Part shown: positions 1-11,989 of the stretch, one piece after another
How positions within the stretch are numbered: position 1 is the first letter of the stretch
Layout of the letters: every line of letters begins with the position of its first letter
Source of the DNA: Flavobacterium piscis
GTDB lineage: Bacteria > Bacteroidota > Bacteroidia > Flavobacteriales > Flavobacteriaceae
NCBI RefSeq assembly: GCF_001686925.1
Contig: NZ_LVEN01000008.1
Span: 62,001-126,000, forward strand
Reading direction: 5' to 3'
DNA: 64,000 nt
The notes under the pieces: model-generated
Databases searched by the model: none
Seen by the model: only the letters and a program-made list of their open reading frames with translations
What the model was told of the DNA's origin: nothing
Made by a program: the position numbers and the translations under genes

Positions 1-1
1 T

Positions 2-1264
2 GGTCCCGACGGAGACCGAAGCCTTAAAATCCTCAAAGAAGCCAATTATATAGCAAAAACCAAAGGAACAAGAAGTTTTCCGTGGCGTTATTTCGTCATT
101 ACCAAAGAGGACAAACAGCTTATAGAAAATACGATGACCCTGAAACTGGCTCCAAAAAGTGAACTAAAAGAAACCGCTTGGATAAAACCCGGGCAAGCCA
201 GCTGGGAATGGTGGAACGGCGCTACACCTTATGGCCCGGATGTGAACTTTGTATCAGGTTATAATTTGGATACTTATAAATATTATATCGACTTTGCTTC
301 AAAATTTGGAATAAAATATATCATTATGGATGAAGGCTGGGCCAATAGCACAGAAGATCCTTATTCACCAAATCCAAATGTCAATGTTCATGAATTGATC
401 AAATATGGTAAAGAAAAAAATGTGGGTATCGTATTATGGCTTACATGGCTTACGGTCGATAAAAATAGGGGCGTTTTCAAAACCTTTAAGGAATGGGGAA
501 TTGCAGGCGTAAAAATTGATTTCATGGATCGCAGTGATCAGGTAATGGTCAACTATTATGAAAATGTAGCCAAAGAAGCAGCAAAACATCAAATATTGGT
601 AGATTTTCACGGCGCGTTTAAACCTGCAGGATTAGAATACAAATATCCTAATGTAATATCGTACGAAGGAGTAAGAGGAATGGAACAAATGGACGGCTGT
701 AAACCGGATAACAGTCTGTACCTTCCTTTTATGCGAAATGCAGTTGGCCCAATGGATTATACACCCGGTGCCATGATTAGCATGCAGCCCGAAGTATACA
801 GATCCGAAAGACCAAATTCTGCAAGTATAGGTACAAGAGCTTATCAGCTTGCTTTGTTTGTGGTTTTTGAAAGCGGTTTGCAAATGCTGGCCGATAATCC
901 TACGAATTACTATCGCGAGAAAGAATGTACTGATTTTATAACTTCGGTACCTACAACCTGGGATGAAACCAAAGCATTAGAAGCAAAAGCGGGACAATAT
1001 GCCATTGTTGCTAAAAGAAAAGGCACGAAATGGTTTATTGGCGGAATCACTAATAATACCGAAAAGCAAAGGAATTTCAAATTAAATCTGGACTTTTTAA
1101 AAGCCGGAAAATCATATAAAGTCACTTCATTCGAAGACGGCATCAACGCAGGATATCAGGCAATGGATTATAGAAAAAAGAATTTCACAGTTACCAATGC
1201 TGCGAACATCGAAATAAAAATGGTTAAAAATGGAGGATGGGCAGCAGTTTTAGAGGAAATTTAA
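2..1264 (+). CDS. GH97 family glycosidase, 5' end outside the window
   Basis: The reading frame is open from base 2, so this is the C-terminal part of a longer protein cut by the window edge; the first in-frame ATG (134) is internal. The visible part starts near the end of the N-terminal beta-sandwich and runs into the catalytic barrel at the WIKPGQASWEWW motif. It ends with a short C-terminal beta-sandwich. GH97 enzymes are periplasmic alpha-glucosidases (inverting) or alpha-galactosidases (retaining). The Asp of GVKIDF (codon at 518) sits where retaining GH97 members carry their nucleophile, and the Glu of SYEGVRG is a candidate acid/base, so an alpha-galactosidase-like retaining enzyme is favoured by inference. 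The next gene is a GH78 rhamnosidase on the same strand. The family call is firm; the substrate is not. Confidence 0.85.
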   Translation, partial: GPDGDRSLKILKEANYIAKTKGTRSFPWRYFVITKEDKQLIENTMTLKLAPKSELKETAWIKPGQASWEWWNGATPYGPDVNFVSGYNLDTYKYYIDFASKFGIKYIIMDEGWANSTEDPYSPNPNVNVHELIKYGKEKNVGIVLWLTWLTVDKNRGVFKTFKEWGIAGVKIDFMDRSDQVMVNYYENVAKEAAKHQILVDFHGAFKPAGLEYKYPNVISYEGVRGMEQMDGCKPDNSLYLPFMRNAVGPMDYTPGAMISMQPEVYRSERPNSASIGTRAYQLALFVVFESGLQMLADNPTNYYREKECTDFITSVPTTWDETKALEAKAGQYAIVAKRKGTKWFIGGITNNTEKQRNFKLNLDFLKAGKSYKVTSFEDGINAGYQAMDYRKKNFTVTNAANIEIKMVKNGGWAAVLEEI

Positions 1265-1362
1265 AACGCAATTCTTTAAAAAATATAATTGATTGTGTTT
1301 TAACTTGAATGGATTTTGAAAACATTGTCGAAAAAATCTCTCGAAGATATCCTAAGTTTTTT

Positions 1363-1492
1363 TGACTAGGCTCTGGCTTTAGCTAGAGTTTATATAAAAT
1401 CAATCTCAATGGCTTTAGCCAAAAACGTGTGATTTGGCTAAAGCCTATTATTGCGCTAATTATTACCTCTAGCTAAAGCAGGAGGCTAGTCA
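1363..1492. repeat. Nested inverted repeat (CTTTAGC type) between GH97 and GH78
   Basis: The 303-base gap 1265-1567 holds two nested inverted repeats. The outer arms, 1363-1388 and 1467-1492, are 26 bases each and pair with a few mismatches. The inner arms, 1411-1423 and 1433-1445, are perfect 13-base complements (GGCTTTAGCCAAA). All arms contain the core CTTTAGC or its complement. Transcribed RNA would fold into a long branched hairpin. I see no gene here. It looks like a small non-coding repeat element that may also end or insulate transcription. Confidence 0.75.
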
Positions 1493-1567
1493 GGAAATTG
1501 ATACTTGAAAATTGGCGATTCTTTAATAATATTAAAACCAATGCAACTATTAAAAAAAGAAAATCTA

Positions 1568-4270
1568 ATGATAATACAGCATAAAACATTTACTAAAACA
1601 ATATATCCGTTTTTCCTTTTTCTGCTAATGAGTTTCGCGGGTTATTCTCAAACTCCTGTAAATCTCAAGTGCGAACATTTGGTTAATCCGTTAGGAATTG
1701 ATGTACCTCAGCCAAGACTTTCGTGGCAATTAAGTGGCAGCGGACATAATGTAGTACAAACAGCCTATCAAATAGAAATTGCAACAGATTCGATTGCTTT
1801 TAAAAAACGCGAAGGATTTGTCTGGAATACCGGAAAAGTAGCATCTGATGCTATTTTAATTCCTTATAACGGACTAGCTCTGAAATCTTTTACCACTTAT
1901 TTCTGGAGAGTAAAAATTTGGGACGGAAAAAATAAAATGCAGATTTCAAAAATTCAGCGTTGTGAAACGGCGATGCTGCAATCGAGCGATTGGAAAGGCA
2001 GTTGGATATCCGATTCTCATGATATGAATTACAAACCGGCTCCTTATTTCAGGAAAGAAATTACAACAGCAAAAACGATAAAAACGGCTCGTGCTTATAT
2101 TACGGCAGGCGGATTATATGAATTTTATGTGAATGGAAAAAAGGCAGGAGACCGAATGCTGGATCCTATGTTTACTAAATTCGACAGTAGAAATTTGTAT
2201 GCAACGCTAGATATTACAAAGCAGCTGCAAAACGGGAAAAATGCATTTGGTATTTTGTTAGGAAACGGCTGGTACAACCACCAATCGACTGCAGTTTGGC
2301 ATTTTGATAAAACAATTTGGAGAAATCGTCCTCGTTGTCTGGTCAATATCAGAATTACTTATTCTGATAATACTACCGAAACAATAGTTACAGATGAAAC
2401 ATGGAAAACGGCTGATAGTCCTGTAATCTTTAATAGCATTTACACTGGTGAACATTATGATGCGCGCAAAGAAATTAGCGACTGGAACAAACCTGATTTT
2501 AACGATAGCAACTGGAATAAAGCCATAATTGTACAATCGCCATCATCAAAATTAGTGTCACAGCAATTACATCCAATTCGGGTTACGGCACATTTAAAAC
2601 CAACGAAAGTAAACAGAATAAATGACACTTTATCGGTTTTTACTTTCCCTAGAAATATTGCCGGAACAGTGAGCCTTTCGATCAAAAATGCAGTTTCCGG
2701 AACTATTTTCAGAATAAAACACGCAGAACGTTTGTACAAAAACGGAATGGTCGATCTTTCTAATATCGATTTGCATTACAGACCGACTGACAATACTGAT
2801 CCTTTTCAGACCGATATTTTTATTGCAAAAGGAAATGATAAAGAAAGTTTTTCTCCAAAATTTAATTACAAAGGATTTCAATATGTAGAAGTAACTTCAA
2901 GCCGGCCTTTTGCACTAGATCATCATAATCTTGTTGCGCTTGAAATGCACAGCGATGTGCCTGCCATGGGGAAAATTAAAACTTCGAATCAGGTTTTTAA
3001 TAAAATATGGGAGGCCACAAATAGTAGTTATCTCGCGAATTTATTTGGTTATCCAACAGATTGCCCGCAACGCGAAAAAAACGGCTGGACAGGCGACGCG
3101 CACACGAATATAGAAACGGGATTGTATAATTTTGACGCAATTACCATTTACGAAAAATGGCTCGCCGATCATCAGGACGAGCAACAATCCGATGGAGGAA
3201 TTTCTAATATTGTTCCAAACCCCGGAGCATTTGGCTATGAATTTGCAACCGGCCCTGACTGGACGAGTTCTATAGCGATTATTCCGTGGAAAATATACGA
3301 GTTTTATGGCGATGCCCGTTTGCTGACCAAAATGTATCCCAATATAAAAAAGTATGTAGATTTAATTGATAAGAAATATCCAACCGGTATTACAGATTGG
3401 GGATTAGGCGATTGGGTTCCTGTAAAAAGCACCAGTTCGAAACCGCTTACTTCTACAATGTATTATTATGCAGATGTTTTAATTTTAGCCAAGACCGCAA
3501 AACTGTTAGGAAACACCAACGAGGCCGAGCACTATTTTAAATTGGCAGAAAAAATTAAAAGTGTATTCAATGAACAATTTTTTAATAAAAGCACCTATTT
3601 GTATTGCAGCGGTACCCAAACAGAATTGTCCGGCCCATTATATTGGGGATTAGTTCCTGATGCGTACAAACAAAAAGTAGCCGATAATTTGTACAAAAAA
3701 GTACAGGAAACTAATTTTCATCTTGATGTTGGTTTATTAGGAACGAAGTCTTTATTGAATGCATTAAGCGAAAATGGCTATGCTGATGCTGCTTATAAAA
3801 TTGCTTCTCAGGAAGATTTTCCCTCCTGGGGATACTGGATCAAAAATGGGGCTACTACCTTGTTTGAAAACTGGCCTTTGAATGTTGAAAAAAATGACGC
3901 TTCGATGAATCATATTATGTTTGGAGAAATAGGAGCGTGGATGTACAAAGGATTGGGCGGTATTTTTCTTGACGAAAATTTGCCAGGTTTTAAGCATATA
4001 ATTTTAAAACCCAATTTTGTAAAAGACCTTACTTATTTCGAATCAGAACATACATCTCCTTACGGGAAAATAGTGTCGAACTGGAAAAGAGAAAACAAAA
4101 AAGTATTTTACGAAGTAGTGGTTCCGCCAAATGCTACTGCTAGTTTCTATTTAGAAAAGAACAGTAATTTCACTTGTAATGCAAAGGATATTAATGTCAG
4201 TAAAGAAGGATTATTTAAAGTGATTCAGCTTAAATCTGGATCTTATTCTTTTAAAATTACTGAAGAGTGA
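1568..4270 (+). CDS. GH78 alpha-L-rhamnosidase, secreted
   Basis: Retaining of the family fold is clear over the 900 residues: N-terminal beta-sandwich modules including the rhamnosidase N-terminal domain, an (alpha/alpha)6 catalytic barrel, and a C-terminal beta-sandwich. GH78 enzymes hydrolyse terminal alpha-L-rhamnose with inversion. The motif DCPQREKNGWTGD carries the acidic residues of the family; its Glu (codon 3074, residue about 503) is the likely general acid. The Glu in TTLFENW (codon 3866, residue about 767) is the likely base. The frame is open upstream to a TTG at 1505 and an ATG at 1541, but ATG 1568 begins a clean Sec signal (MIIQHKTFTKTIYPFF..., ending near GYSQ), so I chose it; 1541 is possible. 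The gene probably belongs with the preceding GH97 in hydrolysis of rhamnose- and galactose-containing glycans. No SusCD pair is visible next to it. Confidence 0.9.
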   Translation: MIIQHKTFTKTIYPFFLFLLMSFAGYSQTPVNLKCEHLVNPLGIDVPQPRLSWQLSGSGHNVVQTAYQIEIATDSIAFKKREGFVWNTGKVASDAILIPYNGLALKSFTTYFWRVKIWDGKNKMQISKIQRCETAMLQSSDWKGSWISDSHDMNYKPAPYFRKEITTAKTIKTARAYITAGGLYEFYVNGKKAGDRMLDPMFTKFDSRNLYATLDITKQLQNGKNAFGILLGNGWYNHQSTAVWHFDKTIWRNRPRCLVNIRITYSDNTTETIVTDETWKTADSPVIFNSIYTGEHYDARKEISDWNKPDFNDSNWNKAIIVQSPSSKLVSQQLHPIRVTAHLKPTKVNRINDTLSVFTFPRNIAGTVSLSIKNAVSGTIFRIKHAERLYKNGMVDLSNIDLHYRPTDNTDPFQTDIFIAKGNDKESFSPKFNYKGFQYVEVTSSRPFALDHHNLVALEMHSDVPAMGKIKTSNQVFNKIWEATNSSYLANLFGYPTDCPQREKNGWTGDAHTNIETGLYNFDAITIYEKWLADHQDEQQSDGGISNIVPNPGAFGYEFATGPDWTSSIAIIPWKIYEFYGDARLLTKMYPNIKKYVDLIDKKYPTGITDWGLGDWVPVKSTSSKPLTSTMYYYADVLILAKTAKLLGNTNEAEHYFKLAEKIKSVFNEQFFNKSTYLYCSGTQTELSGPLYWGLVPDAYKQKVADNLYKKVQETNFHLDVGLLGTKSLLNALSENGYADAAYKIASQEDFPSWGYWIKNGATTLFENWPLNVEKNDASMNHIMFGEIGAWMYKGLGGIFLDENLPGFKHIILKPNFVKDLTYFESEHTSPYGKIVSNWKRENKKVFYEVVVPPNATASFYLEKNSNFTCNAKDINVSKEGLFKVIQLKSGSYSFKITEE

Positions 4271-4274
4271 TTTT

Positions 4275-4772
4275 TACAGCAAAGAGCGCTAAGATTTACC
4301 GCAAAGAGCGCAAAGTTTTTTTTGATATGCTAAGTTTTTAAAAAAGGCAAAGTTCGCAAAGCTTTGAGATTACTTTGAGATTACTTTGAGATTTTACCAC
4401 AGAGAACGCAAAGTTTTTTGAAATATATAATTTAATAAAAACACAAAGTTCACAAAGCTCTGTGTGCTTATTTTGTGAACACAACATACACCTTAGTGAA
4501 CTCTGTGAAAAACCTTTGTGTTCTCTGCGGTTAATTTTTTTACCGCAAAGAGCGCAAAGTTTTTTTGATATGCTAAGTTTTTGTAAAAAGGCAAAGTTCA
4601 CAAGGCTTTGTGTCCTTAGATTGCGTAAACACAGAATAACCTTAGTGAACGCTGCGAAAAACCTTTGTGTTCTCTGCGGTTAATTTTTTTACCGCAAAGA
4701 GCGCAAAGTTTTTTTTGATATTTTAAGTTTTGTAAAAAGGCAAAGTTCGCAAAGATTTGTGTTCTCTGCGGT
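4275..4772. repeat. Cluster of CCGCAAAGAGCGCAAAG repeats in both orientations
   Basis: Between GH78 and GH2 lie at least four direct copies of an 18-base unit near ACCGCAAAGAGCGCAAAG (4298-4315, 4396-4413 degenerate, 4542-4559, 4691-4708). There are three inverted copies near CTTTGTGTTCTCTGCGGT (4514-4531, 4663-4680, 4755-4772). Larger blocks of roughly 150 bases (about 4514-4660 and 4663-4772) repeat the same order: inverted unit, T-run, direct unit, GATATGCTAAG-like stretch, GGCAAAGTTC. The direct and inverted units can pair into hairpins. Spacing is not regular enough for CRISPR, and no transposase or direct target repeats are seen. Confidence 0.85.
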
Positions 4773-4835
4773 AAAAAAAAATAGTGAGTATGAAATTTTC
4801 TATGTTGATCCTAAAAAATTAATTCTATTAAAATA

Positions 4836-4874
4836 AAAAAGCATTAGTAAACCTATAATTTACTAATGCTTTTT
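4836..4874. terminator. Bidirectional intrinsic terminator after GH2
   Basis: A perfect 16-base stem (4836-4851 with 4859-4874) encloses a 7-base loop, with A/T runs on both sides. It lies 29 bases past the stop of the minus-strand GH2 gene. It would work for that gene and also for transcripts arriving from GH78. Confidence 0.85.
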
Positions 4875-4902
4875 ATTTTTTCGATTGTGAAAGAGTGGAT
4901 TC

Positions 4903-8112
<3,210 letters not shown>

Positions 8113-8149
8113 TTAGCAATAGTTTTGGTTTAGAAATTATAAATTATTA

Positions 8150-8157
8150 CAAACATA
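8150..8157 (-). promoter_or_regulatory. -7 box (TATGTTTG) of the GH2 gene
   Basis: On the minus strand the sequence reads TATGTTTG, an exact match to the Bacteroidota -7 consensus TAnnTTTG, 56 bases before the GH2 ATG. A clear TTG -33 element is not seen at the ideal distance. Confidence 0.6.
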
Positions 8158-8171
8158 CTAAATCGTTTTAG
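8158..8171. promoter_or_regulatory. Palindromic operator CTAAAwCGwTTTAG, site 1
   Basis: CTAAATCGTTTTAG is a near-perfect 14-base palindrome centred on CG, the usual form of LacI-family operators. It abuts the GH2 -7 box on its upstream side. A second copy lies at 8355-8368. Confidence 0.6.
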
Positions 8172-8339
8172 CGTATTTTAACTTTGCCTACCAGTTTATT
8201 AGAAACATATCTTAAAAATTTTTATTAATCTTCGTTTTTTAAAGGTAATAATACATATTTAAATTTTATTGCTCTATTATATTGCGGGTATTGTTTTTCT
8301 AAAATATCATTTTGTTCCTTTTTGAATACTGAAAAGGTA

Positions 8340-8347
8340 TATATTTG
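8340..8347 (+). promoter_or_regulatory. -7 box (TATATTTG) of the sugar-porter gene
   Basis: TATATTTG matches TAnnTTTG and lies 141 bases before the transporter ATG. The palindrome at 8355 begins 7 bases downstream of the box, about where transcription would start. Confidence 0.5.
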
Positions 8348-8354
8348 TAATTTA

Positions 8355-8368
8355 GTAAAACGTTTTAG
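8355..8368. promoter_or_regulatory. Palindromic operator CTAAAwCGwTTTAG, site 2
   Basis: GTAAAACGTTTTAG contains the perfect 12-base palindrome TAAAACGTTTTA (8356-8367). It matches site 1 except at the first and centre-adjacent positions. It overlaps the probable start of transcription of the transporter gene, a position suited to repression. The rest of the 394-base gap 8095-8488 is AT-rich and shows no gene. Confidence 0.6.
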
Positions 8369-8488
8369 TAATTGTTTTGAATTTTGAAATTAGTTGGCTC
8401 TTTCTATATAAAGGCAAGTTCTGTCATTTATTTTTACAACCAATAATCTGCAAATAAAGTTTATATTATTAAAGTAATAAATACCACT

Positions 8489-9811
8489 ATGAACAAAATA
8501 TTATTATGGTCTGTTACGGCCGCATTGGCTGGATTTTTATTTGGTTTTGATACCGTTGTAATTTCTGGTGCCGATACCAGATTACAGGAATTATGGCATA
8601 CTTCGGATGTTTTTCACGGTTCTGTTGTAATGGCTATGGCTTTATGGGGAACTGTGGCAGGAGCTATTTTTGGAGGTATTCCTACCAATGTATTAGGAAG
8701 AAAAAAGACCCTTATCTGGATTGGAATTTTATTTTTGGTTTCGGCAATTGGTTCCTCTTTGGCAAACGATCCCTGGACTTTTGCCTTTTTTAGATTTTTA
8801 GGCGGATTAGGAATTGGCGCATCGACTATCGCGGCACCGGCTTATGTTTCAGAAATTGCGCCTGCAAAAGATAGAGGAAGATTGGTTTCGCTATATCAGT
8901 TTAATATTGTTTTGGGAATTTTGATGGCTTTTTTGTCCAATTATTTATTGCGGGATGCAGGAGAAAATGCCTGGCGATGGATGATTGGTATAATGGCTTT
9001 TCCTGCTTTTTTTTATACGGTAATTGTTTTTACGATTCCGGAAAGTCCAAGATGGTTACTTTCTAAATCAAGAATTGATGAAGCCAAAACGATTTTACAA
9101 AAAATTGACACTACAGCCCGTATTGAAGATTTAATGCAGGAACTCCATATTGGTCAGGAAGATAATAAGGATTTAAAGAAAGAGACTATATTTTTGAAAA
9201 AATACAGATATCCATTAATGCTGGCTTTTTTAATCGCAGTATTTAATCAGTTTTCAGGAATTAATGCATTTTTATATTATGCGCCAAGGATTTTTGCAGA
9301 AGCTGGCTTAGAACAAAGTGCAGCCTTAATTAGTAGTGTGGGTATTGGTGTAACTAATTTAATATTTACACTTATTGGTGTTTTTTTAATTGACGTTTTG
9401 GGTCGAAAAGTGCTAATGTATATTGGATCTGTTGGCTATATTATTTCTCTGGGATTGGTCTCTATTGCTTTTTTTCTAAAATGGGAAGGCATGCAGGTAC
9501 CTGTTTTTTTATTCTTATTTATTGCTTCGCATGCCATAGGACAAGGTGCTGTAATTTGGGTTTTTATCTCAGAGATTTTCCCCAATCATTTACGTGCCAG
9601 CGGCCAGGCATTTGGTTCATCAGTACATTGGATTCTGGCAGCTATTATTCCATCCATGATTCCTTTTTTATTCTCGACGATTGGAGCCGGAACTGTATTT
9701 TTGATTTTTGCTGTAATGATGGTATTTCAATTGCTTTTCGTGATTTTTATGATGCCGGAAACCAAGGGAAAATCTTTGGAAGAACTTCAGAAAACTACTT
9801 TTAAAACTTAA
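8489..9811 (+). CDS. Sugar-porter family MFS transporter (sugar:proton symporter)
   Basis: The 440-residue inner-membrane protein has twelve predicted membrane segments and the sugar-porter signatures: LFGFDTVVISG at the start, VLGRKK in the first cytoplasmic loop, PESPRWLL after segment 6, GINAFLYYAP in segment 7, and PETKGKSLEEL at the C-terminus. These match XylE/GalP-type importers of monosaccharides such as xylose, galactose or glucose. It is divergent from the secreted beta-galactosidase and shares a palindromic operator pair with it, so galactose or another product of that enzyme is the likely cargo; xylose is the alternative because of the wider neighbourhood. The start ATG is preceded by an A/T-rich leader with no strong Shine-Dalgarno, normal for this phylum. 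Confidence 0.9.
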   Translation: MNKILLWSVTAALAGFLFGFDTVVISGADTRLQELWHTSDVFHGSVVMAMALWGTVAGAIFGGIPTNVLGRKKTLIWIGILFLVSAIGSSLANDPWTFAFFRFLGGLGIGASTIAAPAYVSEIAPAKDRGRLVSLYQFNIVLGILMAFLSNYLLRDAGENAWRWMIGIMAFPAFFYTVIVFTIPESPRWLLSKSRIDEAKTILQKIDTTARIEDLMQELHIGQEDNKDLKKETIFLKKYRYPLMLAFLIAVFNQFSGINAFLYYAPRIFAEAGLEQSAALISSVGIGVTNLIFTLIGVFLIDVLGRKVLMYIGSVGYIISLGLVSIAFFLKWEGMQVPVFLFLFIASHAIGQGAVIWVFISEIFPNHLRASGQAFGSSVHWILAAIIPSMIPFLFSTIGAGTVFLIFAVMMVFQLLFVIFMMPETKGKSLEELQKTTFKT

Positions 9812-9836
9812 GCGATTCAGGATTAGGATGTAAAAG

Positions 9837-9857
9837 AATAATAATAATAATAATAAT
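9837..9857 (+). repeat. AAT trinucleotide microsatellite, seven copies
   Basis: Seven perfect AAT units lie just past the transporter stop codon. An ATG formed at the end of the run (9856) opens a 29-codon frame to 9945 that runs into the terminator hairpin. I do not call it as a gene. Confidence 0.8.
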
Positions 9858-9920
9858 GGAAGAAGGAAATTGGGTAAAAATTCCAATAAAAAAACAAATT
9901 CCAAGTGTTGAGAAAGTTGA

Positions 9921-9957
9921 AAAAAAAGCCTTTAGAAATGATTGATCTAAAGGCTTT
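9921..9957 (-). terminator. Intrinsic terminator of the TonB/HmuY operon
   Basis: A perfect 12-base stem (9925-9936 with 9946-9957) with a 9-base loop is followed, on the minus strand, by a T-run (bases 9927 to 9921). It sits 20 bases past the last gene of the minus-strand operon. It may also act on + transcripts from the transporter. Confidence 0.85.
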
Positions 9958-9976
9958 ATTCTTTTCAAAAAAAATA

Positions 9977-10999
9977 TTACTTAATAGTTACACTATAATT
10001 TAAAACTGAAGAACCATCATTGGTGGTAAATCTAATTCTGTCATATATTCCTGCAGGAATTCCTGATGGTACTTTTAACACAGCTCTGTAGGGAGTTAGA
10101 CTTACAATTTCGACAGGATAAATTAAAGTTTTAGCTTTGTTATTATAAAGAACTGCAGCTGTTATGGTATTCATCATTCCACCTCGAATTTCAAAGGTTT
10201 CACCAGCTTGTTTCTCGATTGGAGTACCATATCTTTCAGCGGAAAAATAATCAGGTTCTGCAACCTCAACTTTAAACCTGTTATCTACACTTGTGTTTTG
10301 CAGTATGTACGCACCATTCTTAATACGCATATCATATTTTCCCGCAGGCATATTGTCAGGAAGAAAGTAGTACACTCCATAATCGGGAAATAATCCGCCG
10401 TCTCCAACTCCCAGATAAACTATTTCTGCGGTGTATTCTGTTTTTTTATCAGTAGCATCTACAAAATATACTTTGGTATCTTTAAGACTTAACCATAAAT
10501 TATCTACGCCGGTTGCCGACTCATTATTGGTCATTCTTTGCATAAAACCTTTGTATAAAAAATCTCCAGTATTATATGTCCAGCTTTTAGGCTCTTTTTG
10601 TCTAATATCTATTTTGATGGTATATTTTTTTGTAGTGCCTGCTTTTGAAGTAACAGTATATACAGTACCATATTTAAAAGGAACTTGTGCGCCTGATGCG
10701 GGACTAATAGTTGCTTCTGTACCAAGAATAATCTCGGGTTTAATGGTTTCAGGCAATGCCATATAACTGCTCCAGGTAATGATGATAGCATCATCAGTAA
10801 GGGATCCATTAATAGCATTATTTTCGGTATCCTTAAAAGTAAATGATTCGATTTGGGTGTATCCGGGAACTTTAATTACATCACCTGGAATGTCATTGAT
10901 TTTATCAACATATTCTGTATCACAGGAAAAAAAGAGTGTTGATAAGAAAAGTAGTATAGCGGTATGTAAAAATATACCGGTTTTGTTGCTTTTATCCAT
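9977..10999 (-). CDS. DUF5018/IPT-like surface lipoprotein
   Basis: This 340-residue protein starts with a lipoprotein signal ending LFFSC, so it is an acylated outer-membrane or periplasmic lipoprotein. The next ~110 residues look like a DUF5018-type beta-sandwich (ESFTFKDTENNAING ... YTVTSKAGTTKKYTIKI). After that come one or two IPT/TIG-like Ig folds. No enzyme motif is visible. It is the last gene of the operon on -, 240 bases after the previous gene, and resembles the 245-residue lipoprotein at 11990 in layout. Proteins of this build often bind ligands at the surface next to TonB-dependent receptors, so a role in ligand capture is inferred. The domain name is from pattern memory and should be treated as a good guess. 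Confidence 0.7.
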   Translation of the reverse strand: MDKSNKTGIFLHTAILLFLSTLFFSCDTEYVDKINDIPGDVIKVPGYTQIESFTFKDTENNAINGSLTDDAIIITWSSYMALPETIKPEIILGTEATISPASGAQVPFKYGTVYTVTSKAGTTKKYTIKIDIRQKEPKSWTYNTGDFLYKGFMQRMTNNESATGVDNLWLSLKDTKVYFVDATDKKTEYTAEIVYLGVGDGGLFPDYGVYYFLPDNMPAGKYDMRIKNGAYILQNTSVDNRFKVEVAEPDYFSAERYGTPIEKQAGETFEIRGGMMNTITAAVLYNNKAKTLIYPVEIVSLTPYRAVLKVPSGIPAGIYDRIRFTTNDGSSVLNYSVTIK

Positions 11000-11239
11000 G
11001 ATTGTATGGGTTATTTAATTTTTAAAAGATTTTATTTATTAGTTTTGCAGCTCATTGATTGGCTTGCTTTTATTTTTTAAAATGCCTGTACTTTCGATGC
11101 TTACGGTAATTTATAAGGCCGTTTGATAGTCATGGGGGAATGATAGGATAGGGGTAATATGCAGAGATCGCCGGTCAGCTTTGCTGCAACTAACCTTTAA
11201 ACATTTCATGATCCCATGTTCTTTTTTACGCGTTATTAA

Positions 11240-11911
11240 TTATAATACTTTTGTCCAGTTATAGTTTATTGTACTGCTTGAAGTACCTGGAGTAACACTT
11301 GTTACTTTAACCAAATAAGCTTCTGTAGCTGATGAAGGACTTGTTACAGATGTAGCATCTGTTCCTGAGTTTGTTTTCCAGATTACAATCGCTTTAGAAG
11401 GAGTCATAACATGCGTTGTGATATTGTATGAATAATATCCTAAACCGTAACTTGTTCCTGATATAGTACCGTTATATCCTAATACATTGTATTTGTCTGT
11501 TGGAGCGGTACCAAGATTAGCTGCTGCATTTTTTACAGCAACCGCCGTTTTCCAGGTTCCCCACTCATCACAAGTTGAACTTAGGTCTATTGTACCTACA
11601 TACCATTTTCCCGTATTGCCTACAGGACGTACAGAGGCACCGTAAATTCCTTCCCATTGTACATTTACACCTCCAATTGTCGCAGCAACCGGAGTCCAGT
11701 TGGCATCAACAGAGGATGGAGCCTGCCATCTGTTTACAGTTACAGAGGTTGCAGTTACAGTACAAAGATCAAGTAAAGCTTTTTTTGTTAGATTGCTTGA
11801 TCCTTCTTGTTCTTTTGCTTGTGCTTGTGAATCAACAGTTTGTTCGTCATTGCTACAAGATGTCATTGAAATAGCAGCCAATGCTACAATTGATAAAATT
11901 AATTTTTTCAT
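11240..11911 (-). CDS. Unrecognised lipoprotein, 223 residues
   Basis: I do not recognise this family. The N-terminus is a clear lipoprotein signal (MKKLILSIVALAAISMTSC). The rest is rich in Thr, Ser, Val, Trp and Gly and looks all-beta, with two Cys beyond the lipid anchor (DLCTVTA and SSTCDEWG) that could form a disulfide. It has no catalytic motif that I can see. It sits between two IPT-like lipoproteins in the TonB/HmuY operon, 78 bases after the gene at 11990. The 240-base gap 11000-11239 that follows has no clear gene or strong hairpin. A ligand-binding or surface role is inferred from context alone. Confidence 0.7.
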   Translation of the reverse strand: MKKLILSIVALAAISMTSCSNDEQTVDSQAQAKEQEGSSNLTKKALLDLCTVTATSVTVNRWQAPSSVDANWTPVAATIGGVNVQWEGIYGASVRPVGNTGKWYVGTIDLSSTCDEWGTWKTAVAVKNAAANLGTAPTDKYNVLGYNGTISGTSYGLGYYSYNITTHVMTPSKAIVIWKTNSGTDATSVTSPSSATEAYLVKVTSVTPGTSSSTINYNWTKVL

Positions 11912-11989
11912 AATTTTTTATATTAAATAGATTAAGTGGCTTATTTCATTACCCTGGCAGCGAAGACAGGCATTTTTTTAATTTCTTAT

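Noticed and set aside
4338..4683. Overlapping Cys/Leu-rich open frames on both strands (4338-4601 on -, 4462-4683 on +)
   Set aside because: They lie entirely in the CGCAAAG repeat block, and their KLCELC/CALCG-type peptides are translations of the repeats, not a gene.
4275..4772. CRISPR array
   Set aside because: Units occur in both orientations with uneven spacing, there are no unique spacers of constant length, and no cas genes are nearby.
9856..9945. 29-codon open frame after the sugar-porter gene
   Set aside because: It starts within an AAT microsatellite and ends in the loop of a terminator hairpin; Lys-rich composition is expected by chance here.
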